NCBI GenBank assembly: GCA_038230895.1
Contig: JBBRMJ010000012.1
Location: 1 to 35,764 of the forward strand
DNA length: 35,764 nucleotides
Direction of reading: 5' to 3'
From: JAJXTN01 sp038230895
Lineage (GTDB): Bacteria > Patescibacteriota > Saccharimonadia > Saccharimonadales > UBA4665
The translations under genes and the position numbers were made by a program. Shown in pieces: positions 8,377 through 16,303 of the stretch (within the stretch, counting starts at the first letter, position 1; each line of letters starts with the position of its first letter). The notes beneath the pieces were generated by a model. The model saw only the letters and a program-made list of their open reading frames with translations, made no database searches and was not told the origin of the DNA.

Positions 8377-9626
8377 ATTACCACCTGAATACCGAGGCGC
8401 CCCAGATCATGCACATTGATCTCAATAGCGCCTTCGCATCGGCCGAACAACAGGCCTGGCCGGCGCTCCGTGGTAGGCCAATGGGCGTCACAAATCGCTT
8501 ATCACCGGAATGCTGCGTCATCGCTGCCTCGTATGAAGCAAAAGCACTCGGCATCAAGGTGGGAGTACGCCGGTCAGAAGCAATGGCGCTCTGCCCAGAC
8601 TTCATCATGCTCGAAACCGACCCATCAAAATACACCTTTATGTATCAGCATCTCCTCCGTATTATGAAAAGCTACTCACCGAACATTAGGATGAAGAGCA
8701 TCGATGAAGGCCTGATTGATTTTCATGGCACGCGCATCGTGAATCAGCGACCCCTCGAGGATATCGGTCGTGAGATCAAGCAGCGCATGCGCGACGAAGT
8801 TGGCCAGTACATGCGGGTCAACATTGGCATCGGCCCCAATCGTTTTTTGGCCAAAACTGCCGCCGGCCTGCACAAGCCTGACGGTCTAGACACCATCAGT
8901 CACCACAACCTCGTCAGTATCTATGAGTCACTGACGCTAGAGGATCTGACGGGTATTGCTGACGGCTATGGCAGTCGCTTGCGGGCACATGATATTCACA
9001 CCCCCATGCAGTTCTTAGCGGCTAATGGCGATCTGTTACGCCGCAAAATTTTTAAAAGTGTCAATGGCCTCCATTGGTATAACCGTCTACGGGGCTACGA
9101 GGTGGACGATTATCAGACCAGCCTCGGCATGGTGGGTCGGCAATGGGTGCTGAAAAATGCCAGTAATGACGACGCCTACCTCCGTTCCTGCCTCCATTAT
9201 CTGGTAGAAACCGTCGGCATGAAATTACGCTTTCGGAACGTAGAAGCCCGCGGCGTATGCGTCTGGGTTAGCTTTAACGCCGGTGGTGGCTGGTCCGACA
9301 AGAAAATCTACCGGGTGAGCTTCTACACCAACCAAGACATCTGGCTGCACGTCTCGCGCCTCTTCGATCACCGCCCCAAACACATGGTCGTTCGAGTCAT
9401 GGGTGTCTACCTCTACGCTCCCGTGCCGTCGACTCGGAGCCAGCTCAGTATGCTTGATGACGTCGCTAAGGCGGACTACCTGACAAAAGCGGTTGATGAG
9501 ATCAATGATTTCTACGGCAGCTTCACCGTCTTCTCGGCCGATACGCTCACCGGCACCAGAAACGTCAAACAAAAAATCCCGTTTGGCGGCACCGAGTATT
9601 TTGATCTGTTATTAAAGCGTGCCTAG
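8373..9626 (+). CDS. dinB: Y-family DNA polymerase (Pol IV/ImuB-like, catalytically intact)
   Basis: This error-prone translesion polymerase has 417 aa. The catalytic acidic residues are present: Asp16 in MHIDLNSAFASAE, and Asp111-Glu112 in KSIDEGLIDF. Nucleotide-binding SYEAK is at 53-57, a likely steric gate is Phe21, and GIGPNRFLAKTAAGLHKPDGL is the helix-hairpin region of the palm/thumb. Because all three catalytic acids are present, it is unlike the inactive ImuB proteins. The C-terminal half should be the little finger domain; I see no clear beta-clamp peptide at the C-terminus. It overlaps the 8104 gene by 4 bp, and the four genes 7663-9626 look like one operon. No LexA-type box was seen upstream. 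Confidence 0.9.
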   Translation: MNYHLNTEAPQIMHIDLNSAFASAEQQAWPALRGRPMGVTNRLSPECCVIAASYEAKALGIKVGVRRSEAMALCPDFIMLETDPSKYTFMYQHLLRIMKSYSPNIRMKSIDEGLIDFHGTRIVNQRPLEDIGREIKQRMRDEVGQYMRVNIGIGPNRFLAKTAAGLHKPDGLDTISHHNLVSIYESLTLEDLTGIADGYGSRLRAHDIHTPMQFLAANGDLLRRKIFKSVNGLHWYNRLRGYEVDDYQTSLGMVGRQWVLKNASNDDAYLRSCLHYLVETVGMKLRFRNVEARGVCVWVSFNAGGGWSDKKIYRVSFYTNQDIWLHVSRLFDHRPKHMVVRVMGVYLYAPVPSTRSQLSMLDDVAKADYLTKAVDEINDFYGSFTVFSADTLTGTRNVKQKIPFGGTEYFDLLLKRA

Positions 9627-9635
9627 TCAGCGGGT

Positions 9636-9641
9636 TATACT
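9636..9641 (+). promoter_or_regulatory. -10 element before the TylF-like gene
   Basis: TATACT lies 35 nt before the ATG at 9677. This would give a leader of about 29 nt, unlike the leaderless genes. Confidence 0.4.
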
Positions 9642-9676
9642 ACCAGGGGCGAGCAAGACTCCGCCGTAGAGCCACC

Positions 9677-10297
9677 ATGAAATACCACGTATTACTGAAT
9701 ACATACCCGATTATCTCACCACAGGTAAGCAAATTGACCTTGGGTCTGATTCTGCGCGAGCTGGAATTAGTCCTGGAGCAGGGGATAGCTGGCGATATAG
9801 CCGAGTTTGGCTGCTATAGCGGCACGACGAGCTTGTTCATCCGCCGTCTGCTTGATGCACGGCAGGAAAAAAACCGAGTATTCTACGCCTACGATTCCTT
9901 CACGGGGCTGCCCGAGAAAACAAAGCCTGATAACAGCGCGCTTGGCACCCAGTTCAAAGCAGGTGAATTAGCTGTCAGCAAGAAGGAATTCCTGCGCAAT
10001 TTCCAAAAGGCCGGTCTCCGACCACCGGTCACCCACAAAGCCTGGTTCAGCGACCTAAAACCCGAGCACTTGCCGACAACTCTGGCCTTCGCTTTTCTCG
10101 ATGGCGACTTCTACCAATCAATACTCGACTCCTTAGCACTGGTCTGGCCGAGACTGGCCACCGGTGGAGTCATTACCATCGACGATTACCAACGCCCAGA
10201 ATTACCGGGTGTTACGCAGGCAGTCACCGAGTTTTGCCAGAACAAGCCAGTCAAACTCCATTTTGAGCACCATACCGGTATGATAAAGAAGCTATGA
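9677..10297 (+). CDS. TylF/MycF-like class I SAM-dependent methyltransferase
   Basis: The 206-aa protein has the SAM-binding glycine region IAEFGCYSGTTS (about residues 41-52), an acidic residue after the second strand (YAYDSFTGLPE), and the family signatures FLDGDFYQSILDSL and GGVITIDDY. In TylF-type sugar O-methyltransferases the Asp residues near the C-terminal half bind a divalent metal; FLDGD and IDDY correspond to these. The substrate is probably a sugar or another small hydroxylated molecule, perhaps a surface glycan, but this is not visible in the sequence. It overlaps rlmH by 4 bp (ATGA at 10294-10297), so the two are co-translated. Confidence 0.85.
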   Translation: MKYHVLLNTYPIISPQVSKLTLGLILRELELVLEQGIAGDIAEFGCYSGTTSLFIRRLLDARQEKNRVFYAYDSFTGLPEKTKPDNSALGTQFKAGELAVSKKEFLRNFQKAGLRPPVTHKAWFSDLKPEHLPTTLAFAFLDGDFYQSILDSLALVWPRLATGGVITIDDYQRPELPGVTQAVTEFCQNKPVKLHFEHHTGMIKKL

Positions 10298-10722
10298 AAC
10301 TACATATCATCACCGTCGGCCAGCCAAAATTAGACTACGCTAAGCGGGGCTGGGCAGAATACTGGCAGCGCCTCGGTCATTATCATCAATTACGGGCAAC
10401 CCATATCGCCGACAAACAAAATGACGCCGAGCATCTGTTAGCAGCCGCCGGCAGTAGTTATAAAGTGGCGTTAGTAATTGAGGGCAAGGCTTTGAGCAGT
10501 CGGCAATTAGCGCAATTTCTCGAACAGCGAGCTCTCGATGCCAGAGAAGTGTGTTTTATCATCGGTGGTCCAGATGGTTTGCCTCCAACAGTTATAGCGG
10601 CGGCGGATTTCCAGTGGAGCTTGAGTGAGCTCACGCTACCCCATGACCTGGCGATGGTCGTGTTACTGGAGACGCTCTACCGCGCCAGCACCATCAATGC
10701 TGGCCAACCCTATCACCGCTAA
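10294..10722 (+). CDS. rlmH: 23S rRNA (pseudouridine-1915 N3)-methyltransferase RlmH
   Basis: This SPOUT-fold enzyme methylates pseudouridine 1915 of 23S rRNA helix 69 on assembled ribosomes. The 142-aa length is normal for the family (about 155). The family hallmarks are IIGGPDGLP in the SAM knot and the C-terminal LYRASTINAGQPYHR, which ends as RlmH proteins do. It starts inside the stop of the 9677 gene. Its own stop (10720-10722) directly abuts the stop of the convergent cohesin gene (10723), so there is no room for a terminator and some antisense read-through is likely. Confidence 0.95.
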   Translation: MKLHIITVGQPKLDYAKRGWAEYWQRLGHYHQLRATHIADKQNDAEHLLAAAGSSYKVALVIEGKALSSRQLAQFLEQRALDAREVCFIIGGPDGLPPTVIAAADFQWSLSELTLPHDLAMVVLLETLYRASTINAGQPYHR

Positions 10723-12213
10723 TTATTCACTCGGTTTGGTTAGATTGGCAGTTTTGGCATGTTTGCGGTGAGCGGGCTTCTTCAAACGGGGAGCAATAGC
10801 TGCGCTGGGTGCCACCTCAGCAGTGGGCATGTCTGTAATCGTAATCTGTTGTTTCGATGGGACAGGAGTCATTGTCATTGAGTTAAAGGCTGCTGGGCTC
10901 GTCACATCTTGGATGGTCGATGGTCGTTTATCAGCGATGGATTGCGGTAGCTGCGGCTCCGCAGCTACTTGGGCGTCTCGCTCAACACCGACTGGCTCAG
11001 CCACTGGGCGGTCGTGGTGGGGCGGTGCCGGTTTGAAGTGTATGCCAGCGAGTCGAGCGAAGAAGTGCGAGCCAAACAACACGGCATCAATCCCAAGCAA
11101 AACGAGCACCAGGACCAGCAAGCCAAGCGATGTGACCATCCAGGTATTGAGTGGCTTTTGGCTCAAATCAAGCTGATACGGCGGCAGCGGCTTGACACTC
11201 CGACTGACGGTGATGGGCTTTTGGACGGTCACGCCCTGGTAGTTGGTGGTGATTTTCTTATTACCCAAGCTGGAATGTAGGGTCACACTGCCTTTGCTGT
11301 CGGTCGTACCGGTCGATCCATCGAGAGTGACACTGGCGCCAATTTGTGGCTTGCCATCAGCGCCCCGGACGATAACAATCACCGGTACACCACGTAATTG
11401 CAGTGTTTGATCAGGGCTCGTCGCGACATTCCCGGCACCGTCGACACTCTTGACCCGGTAGTGGAAGACTGTCTCCGGCGTTAGGAAGCTGCTCGTCAAT
11501 GCGAGGCTGTGTGCAGTCACGGGGCTAGTCGCCGAGAAACTCAAACCATACCCCATGTCGAGCCCATACTCAACTGCAGAGTCGGCAGTCTCGCTCGTGG
11601 TCCAGGTGATGGTCGCGCTGAATGGTGTGATGGCTGAGGCTTTGACCAGCGTGATAACTGGCGGGGTGGTATCTTTCGGTGCCGGTGGCGCGCTCGCAAC
11701 CGCTGCGCTGCTTGGACCACTGCTAGGCACCACCCCAAACTTGACGTTCGCGCCGCTGCTGCCATAGGCTAGTGCGGCATTGGTATTGGCATCGACGAGG
11801 CTAGAGCTGCCACTGACGCTGATGCTGGCTGTGCCAGAATCAGACAAAGCCTTGAAGGTGATCGTCGCCACCAATCCGCTACCACTAATTGGGCTAATGG
11901 TGCCTCGAGAGATGACAACAGCGCCGTTGCCACCGCTGGCTGCAGCACCAATTTCGAAGGCGCTGCCACTAAAGTTGACGCCAACATACTGTAATTTGCT
12001 GGCCGTATAGCTGAGGTCAGCCTCGATGCCATTGACCGCCGTACCCCCGCCATTCATATACACCGCCACAATCAAAGAGCCGCCGTTGGTGACGGTAGAC
12101 TTATTGGCCACCAGCGAGATGGACGCACCAGCCGCACTGGCAGGCAAGGCCGGACCCAAGACGCCCAAGCAGAGCGTGAACAGGGCAGCAAGTCGAAAAA
12201 GTTTGTATTTCAT
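10723..12213 (-). CDS. Membrane-anchored cohesin-domain surface protein
   Basis: The 496-aa protein has a signal peptide (1-28, ending ASA), a cohesin-like domain (about 29-160), a Pro/Ala/Ser linker, an FN3-like domain (about 182-275), a carboxypeptidase-regulatory-like beta domain (about 277-340), a transmembrane helix (about 358-381), and a basic cytoplasmic tail ending KKPAHRKHAK. The cohesin call rests on the fold pattern: TVTNGGSLIVAVYMNG, then VNGIEADLSYTASKLQYVGV, VISRGTISPISGSGLVATITFKAL. Cohesins bind dockerins with high affinity. The gene directly upstream (12220, 6-bp gap) ends in a dockerin, so this protein probably holds that partner at the cell surface. The adhesion role is inferred. 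Confidence 0.82.
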   Translation of the reverse strand: MKYKLFRLAALFTLCLGVLGPALPASAAGASISLVANKSTVTNGGSLIVAVYMNGGGTAVNGIEADLSYTASKLQYVGVNFSGSAFEIGAAASGGNGAVVISRGTISPISGSGLVATITFKALSDSGTASISVSGSSSLVDANTNAALAYGSSGANVKFGVVPSSGPSSAAVASAPPAPKDTTPPVITLVKASAITPFSATITWTTSETADSAVEYGLDMGYGLSFSATSPVTAHSLALTSSFLTPETVFHYRVKSVDGAGNVATSPDQTLQLRGVPVIVIVRGADGKPQIGASVTLDGSTGTTDSKGSVTLHSSLGNKKITTNYQGVTVQKPITVSRSVKPLPPYQLDLSQKPLNTWMVTSLGLLVLVLVLLGIDAVLFGSHFFARLAGIHFKPAPPHHDRPVAEPVGVERDAQVAAEPQLPQSIADKRPSTIQDVTSPAAFNSMTMTPVPSKQQITITDMPTAEVAPSAAIAPRLKKPAHRKHAKTANLTKPSE

Positions 12214-12219
12214 GTTTGT

Positions 12220-14463
12220 TTATTGGTACCCGCTATTGTCTTGGCCAAAGCGGGACAGCAAAGTGCTTAAGTCAAATATATCAACTTTACCGTTATTATT
12301 GAAATCGCCCGCGCCTGATTTGTTCCAATGCGACAGCAGTATACTAAGGTCATAAATATTAACTTTGTGGTCGCTATTCAGATCACCAATGATGGCCGGT
12401 GGTGGATTTGTTTCGCTGACCGTCACTGAATGTGATGAGAAATTACCGCTCGCATCGTAGGCCTTGGCGCTGATAATGTGACTACCGTTATGCACAGCAT
12501 AGCTGTTCCAATTGAAGGTGAACGGCGCGGTGGTGATGGTTTGGATGAGCGTACTATCGACGTAGAACTCGACTCGGTTGAGGTCCAGATCATCGCTGGC
12601 AGTGGCGGCAATCGGAATGGTGAGTTGGATTGTTTGTCCATCGCTTGGTGCGCTGAGAGCCACCGTTGGTGCGACCGTATCGGGCAGCGTACTGGCTGGC
12701 AGGACAGTCGAAGCCGGCGATTCGTTGTTAGCCGCATCGAGAGCAGTGATCGTATAGTTATAGCTCGTATTGTAGCGCCGGCCACTGTCCGTGTAGCTCA
12801 GGCTCGCAGTCGTCGTGACCGCGACGCCATTGCGGTACAACTTGTAATTCGTGACAGCGACGTCATCACTGGCGGCGTTCCAGCTGAGCGTAATGGCCGT
12901 AGTCGTTTGACCTGAGGCTGCCAGGCCAGTTGGAGTAGTCGGCGCAATCAGATCAGCTAAGGTTGAAGTGTTAAGCGGGGCTGATTGGGGTGAATTATTG
13001 CCCGAGGCATCGTGCGCCCGAACCCTATAGGTGTAAGCGGTGTTGACGCTCAAGCCGGTGTCGGTGTAATTTGTACCACTCGTGGTCGTGATGAGCGTGC
13101 CACCACGATACACATCGTAACCACTGACACCTACATTATCAGTGGCGGCTGTCCACCCCAGTGTGATGGTGGTATCCGTGCGCGTGGTCGCCAGCAAGCC
13201 GGTTGGCGTCGACGGTACAGTGGTATCAAAAGCTGTCTGGACCGGCAACGCTGCCGAGGCGGTAGAGGTGTTATTGGCGGCATCATATGCTTTGACGGTA
13301 TAGCTGTAATTGGTTACGGGGCTGAGTCCGGTATCGATGAAACTGGCGCTGGGACTGGTGCCAACCAGACTTCCATCTCGATATATCTTGTAACCCGTCA
13401 CCGCCACATCATCGGTCGAGGCGGTCCATGACAAGCCAATGGAGGTGTCAAGCACACTGGTGGTCAGTAGGCTCGACGGAATAGTTGGTGGTGTCGTATC
13501 AGTTGAACTATTGGCAGAGAAGGGTGCTGATTGAGCCGAAGTGTTATTGGCGGCGTCATAGGCGCTGATGTTGTAGGTATGGCTGCTGCCCACACCTAAG
13601 CCCGTATCGGTGAAGCTAGTGCCACCCGGCGAACCCACCAAGGAACCGTCGCGGTAGACATGATAGCCACTTACCCCGACATCGTCGGTTGCAACATCCC
13701 AGCTCAAACTGACGCTGGTAATCGTCTGTCCGGTTTCAATAATATTGTCCGGCGCGGTCGGTGCGGTAGTATCTGGTGCAGTATTGCCAACTAGCGTGCT
13801 CGATAAGTTCGACGTGTTGCCAACCGCATCGTGAGCCGTGATGTTATAGCTGTAGCCACTAAAGACGGCGAGACCCGTATCCGTAAAGCTGGTGCCCGCC
13901 TGGGTCCGAACCAAGAAGCCGTTGCGATAAATATCATAACCAGTAGTAGCCACGTTATCGCTCGAGGCATTCCAAGCGATGCTGACAGTCGACGTTGTCT
14001 GCCCAGTCTGGTGCAAGTTGGCTGGAACACTTGGTGGCAGACTATCAGCCAGAGTAGAAGCACTAAAGCCGCTCGATTGTGCTGATTCATTCGTGGCTGC
14101 GTCGTAGGCGCTGACGGTGTAATTATAGCCACTATTTGGGGTTAAACCGCTGTCGCTGAAGCTATTGGTAGCTGTGGAGCCGATGCTACTCCCATCACGA
14201 TAGACGTGATAGCCTGTGACCGCTGTATCATCAGTGGAGGCCGTCCAACTCAGGTCAATTGTTGTTGCCGACCGACCAGCCAAGGATAGACCAGTTGGTA
14301 CAGATGGCGGCGAAATGTCAGGAGCGGCCCGGACAACCGCTGCCCAAATGTTTTGCCCAGCAGCCATGATGGCCAGAGCAATCACCAGTTCACTCAAATG
14401 CACCACGAATGGCAGCTGCCCGTGCAGCCGGCTCCGCTGTACATACCTCATTTTTGTAATCAT
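12220..14463 (-). CDS. Secreted FN3-repeat protein with C-terminal dockerin
   Basis: The 747-aa protein has a hydrophobic export segment (about 24-42), six FN3 repeats of about 91 residues (about 49-595; each has PxxPxxL, LSWxxxxDD, GYxVYRxG, FTDTGL and AxDAAxNxS), one bacterial Ig-like domain (about 596-686), and a type I-like dockerin (687-747). The dockerin has two calcium loops: DLNSDHKVNIYDL and DFNNNGKVDIFDL, with D-x-N-x-D/N in each and an aspartate at loop position 12. It has no catalytic domain, so it looks like an adhesive or spacer protein rather than a cellulosomal enzyme. In-frame Met5 is an alternative start. It is the first gene of the unit that continues into the cohesin protein. 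Confidence 0.87.
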   Translation of the reverse strand: MITKMRYVQRSRLHGQLPFVVHLSELVIALAIMAAGQNIWAAVVRAAPDISPPSVPTGLSLAGRSATTIDLSWTASTDDTAVTGYHVYRDGSSIGSTATNSFSDSGLTPNSGYNYTVSAYDAATNESAQSSGFSASTLADSLPPSVPANLHQTGQTTSTVSIAWNASSDNVATTGYDIYRNGFLVRTQAGTSFTDTGLAVFSGYSYNITAHDAVGNTSNLSSTLVGNTAPDTTAPTAPDNIIETGQTITSVSLSWDVATDDVGVSGYHVYRDGSLVGSPGGTSFTDTGLGVGSSHTYNISAYDAANNTSAQSAPFSANSSTDTTPPTIPSSLLTTSVLDTSIGLSWTASTDDVAVTGYKIYRDGSLVGTSPSASFIDTGLSPVTNYSYTVKAYDAANNTSTASAALPVQTAFDTTVPSTPTGLLATTRTDTTITLGWTAATDNVGVSGYDVYRGGTLITTTSGTNYTDTGLSVNTAYTYRVRAHDASGNNSPQSAPLNTSTLADLIAPTTPTGLAASGQTTTAITLSWNAASDDVAVTNYKLYRNGVAVTTTASLSYTDSGRRYNTSYNYTITALDAANNESPASTVLPASTLPDTVAPTVALSAPSDGQTIQLTIPIAATASDDLDLNRVEFYVDSTLIQTITTAPFTFNWNSYAVHNGSHIISAKAYDASGNFSSHSVTVSETNPPPAIIGDLNSDHKVNIYDLSILLSHWNKSGAGDFNNNGKVDIFDLSTLLSRFGQDNSGYQ

Positions 14464-14512
14464 TTTTTATATTCGGTGGGGAGAGACCTCACGCCTCTTA
14501 AATACAGAGCTA

Positions 14513-14541
14513 ATTTTACCACAAGCATCATCACTTGTCAT
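14513..14541 (-). promoter_or_regulatory. Promoter of the dockerin-cohesin operon
   Basis: Read on the minus strand: ATGACA, 17 bp, TAAAAT. The leader to the ATG at 14463 would be about 43 nt, with no clear Shine-Dalgarno sequence. Confidence 0.5.
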
Positions 14542-14571
14542 CAGATAAGAAAACTTTGGCGGCGTAGCAGG

Positions 14572-14934
14572 TTATTGGCTTAAGCGTCGACGAGTATTCA
14601 TCCAGAAGCCGGCAGCACTCAACAGAAAGGTTATACTGAACAGCCCGATGATAGACCCCGGACCGGTATTGACGAGGACACCGGTGTCGGAACCAACAGC
14701 AGTGGCCACCGAACCAGCTGTAGCTTTTGTTGGGGCTGTCGCGGGCTCAGCTGGCGTAGCGGGTGCTCGCGGTGATGACGGTGTTCTGGGTGGGCTTGTC
14801 GCAGGTGCCGCGGGTGGGTTAACCCGACTACCAGCTGGCGCGCCAGCCTTCTGCTGAAGCGAGAGCACAATGGCGACAACAAGCGCGATAACAGCAACTG
14901 CATAGACCAGATAAAAGACGAGTTTCCGTACCAT
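14572..14934 (-). CDS. Pro/Ala/Thr-rich surface protein with LPXTG-like tail
   Basis: The start at 14934 is chosen over an upstream in-frame start at 15024 because AAGGAG (minus strand, 14940-14945) lies 5 nt before this ATG. The product has 120 aa: MVRKLVFY plus a hydrophobic helix, a Pro/Ala/Thr-rich low-complexity stretch, then LVNTGPG, a hydrophobic helix and RRRLSQ. The tail has the layout of a sortase sorting signal, with Val in place of Pro in LPXTG. Alternatively it is a simple two-helix membrane protein. No sortase gene is in the window. It lies upstream of the dockerin/cohesin pair on the same strand. Confidence 0.72.
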   Translation of the reverse strand: MVRKLVFYLVYAVAVIALVVAIVLSLQQKAGAPAGSRVNPPAAPATSPPRTPSSPRAPATPAEPATAPTKATAGSVATAVGSDTGVLVNTGPGSIIGLFSITFLLSAAGFWMNTRRRLSQ

Positions 14935-15100
14935 CAGGGCTCCTTTCAGCAATATTCCCAGCCCCACCATCTGATTACTCTCACCATAATCCAAACCCAG
15001 CTGCAAGGCAAGGGGAATACTCATCGACTCGTTCTGGTGAGAATTGTTAAAAAAACCTGAACTATTGGCATTTTAGTCATAGCTGCAGTCACTTCGAGCG

Positions 15101-15106
15101 TATAAT
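15101..15106 (+). promoter_or_regulatory. -10 element of the coiled-coil gene (leaderless)
   Basis: A consensus TATAAT lies 7 nt before the ATG at 15114. Confidence 0.65.
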
Positions 15107-15113
15107 AATTACT

Positions 15114-15347
15114 ATGACAAATAACTATGCCGGCATCGTGTTGGAAGTGATTCGCGACCAAAACAAGACAGTTTTGGAAGCGGTCGGCCAGATGCAAGCA
15201 AAAATGGAAACTCTAGCTACTCAAGAAAGCCTTGATAGACTTGAGACTAAAGTGGACACCGTCAAGTTGGCTGTCACTCATACGAATAAAGACCTAGATG
15301 ACCTGACCGAGCGCGTTGCGGTCCTTGAACAACTAGCCCCCAAGTAG
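15114..15347 (+). CDS. Small coiled-coil protein
   Basis: The 77-aa protein is almost entirely predicted coiled coil, with heptad-like hydrophobic spacing in VLEVIRDQ, LDRLETKVDTVKLAV and DLTERVAVLEQL. It has no signal peptide or membrane helix and no recognised family. Proteins of this shape are common in CPR and often act as oligomerisation or scaffold modules; that is general knowledge, not evidence for this protein. It is supported as real by the consensus -10 box 7 nt before its start. Confidence 0.75.
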   Translation: MTNNYAGIVLEVIRDQNKTVLEAVGQMQAKMETLATQESLDRLETKVDTVKLAVTHTNKDLDDLTERVAVLEQLAPK

Positions 15348-15389
15348 TGCCTGGACGCTGATTAACAGATGTGATAAGATGGCGGGGCT

Positions 15390-15395
15390 ACAATT
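15390..15395 (+). promoter_or_regulatory. -10 element of tRNA-Glu
   Basis: TACAAT ends 16 nt before the mature tRNA 5' end, consistent with a short 5' leader removed by RNase P. Confidence 0.4.
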
Positions 15396-15411
15396 TTGCA
15401 GCTTGTAATAT

Positions 15412-15488
15412 GGCCCCTTCGTCTAGTGGTCCAGGACGTCTGGTTCTCATCCAGAAAATCGCGGGTTCGACTCCCGCAGGGGTCACCA
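15412..15488 (+). tRNA. tRNA-Glu (anticodon CUC)
   Basis: The 77 nt fold as a cloverleaf. The acceptor stem GGCCCCU pairs with AGGGGUC (one G-U). The anticodon stem is UCUGG/CCAGA with loop UUCUCAU, giving anticodon CUC, which reads GAG. The T arm is GCGGG-UUCGACU-CCCGC. The discriminator is A and CCA is encoded. The D arm contains AGUGGU. A terminator hairpin follows directly. Confidence 0.95.
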
Positions 15489-15524
15489 ATAAAAGTACCT
15501 CAGCTTGCCTGGGGTATTTTTATT
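15488..15524 (+). terminator. Terminator after tRNA-Glu
   Basis: A 16-bp stem with two G-U pairs (15488-15503 with 15509-15524) has loop CTTGC, with A-rich and T-rich outer arms. It can work on both strands. It begins at the last base of the tRNA CCA. Confidence 0.8.
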
Positions 15525-15527
15525 GGT

Positions 15528-15675
15528 AATTCTCTCCGAGAATTGGACCTGCGAAGCGGGTGCGGTGGAGCGAGGACGCGCGCAGGTGCTTGCACCGAGC
15601 ATGCCGCAGCGCAAAAGGCCATAGGCCGCCGACTCGCAAGCTATGGGCGGTTACAGGAGCGGCAGCGACCGCCCG
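15528..15675. other. GC-rich structured intergenic element
   Basis: This stretch lies between the tRNA terminator and the next promoter. It contains a 7-bp hairpin (15528-15534/15538-15544), a long-range 7-bp pairing ACCTGCG (15547-15553) with CGCAGGT (15581-15587), GGTGCTTGCACC (15585-15596) as a local competitor, and GGGCGGT (15645-15651) with ACCGCCC (15668-15674). It is clearly more GC-rich than its flanks and has no convincing coding frame. It could be an untranslated structured RNA or a dispersed genomic element. The strand is undetermined. Confidence 0.4.
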
Positions 15676-15709
15676 ACCGCTTAATCGCTAATGCCCGAGT
15701 CGCTTTTGC

Positions 15710-15715
15710 TATACT
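15710..15715 (+). promoter_or_regulatory. -10 element of the membrane protein gene at 15722 (leaderless)
   Basis: TATACT lies 6 nt before the ATG. Confidence 0.55.
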
Positions 15716-15721
15716 GCCACC

Positions 15722-16303
15722 ATGCTCAGCCAAAACTTTGTCTATCTGGCTCTAGCCCTTGTGGTGGTGGGGAATCTAGCTTACATTCGGGATACACTAA
15801 ACGGAGATACGAAACCCAATCGAGTCACTTGGTTGCTGTGGAGCGTAGTGCCATTCATCGCATTCCTCGCCCAGAAGGAGGGTGGCGGGGGGCAGCAGGC
15901 GCTGTACACGCTAACCATAGCGATTATGGACATTGCGATTTTCGGTGCGTCGTTTGTTAACAAGAAGGCTTACTGGAAATTAACCAAGTTTGATACCGCC
16001 TGTGGGCTCGTATCGATAACTGCTGCAATTTTACTTTTATCCACGGTGGCCGCCTCGGTTGTGCTGGTTCTGAGTCTCTTAGCTGACTTCTTCGCCGCTC
16101 TACCAACGCTCATCAAATCATTTACGAATCCGGAGACCGAGACACTGAGCACCTATCTGCTTGAGATCGTTGCATCGGGCATCATCATACTGACTATTCA
16201 TGATTGGCGTTTTGCAAATTATGCGTTTGCTATTTATATCCTCTTGATAAATATTGTTTTCGGTGCGATCTTGTTACGCCCACGCCAGACGGCTACAACT
16301 TAA
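15722..16303 (+). CDS. Multi-pass membrane protein, PQ-loop-like
   Basis: The 193-aa protein has about six to seven hydrophobic helices. Two related blocks, YIRDTLNGDTKPNRVTWLLW near the N-terminus and LPTLIKSFTNPETETLSTYL in the middle, look like the internal repeat of PQ-loop/SWEET-type transporters (helix, polar loop with a Pro, next helix). If so, it would be a small-molecule transporter or receptor in the cytoplasmic membrane. The family call is tentative because the canonical Pro-Gln pair is not seen. Its start is set by the TATACT box 6 nt upstream. Confidence 0.75.
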   Translation: MLSQNFVYLALALVVVGNLAYIRDTLNGDTKPNRVTWLLWSVVPFIAFLAQKEGGGGQQALYTLTIAIMDIAIFGASFVNKKAYWKLTKFDTACGLVSITAAILLLSTVAASVVLVLSLLADFFAALPTLIKSFTNPETETLSTYLLEIVASGIIILTIHDWRFANYAFAIYILLINIVFGAILLRPRQTATT

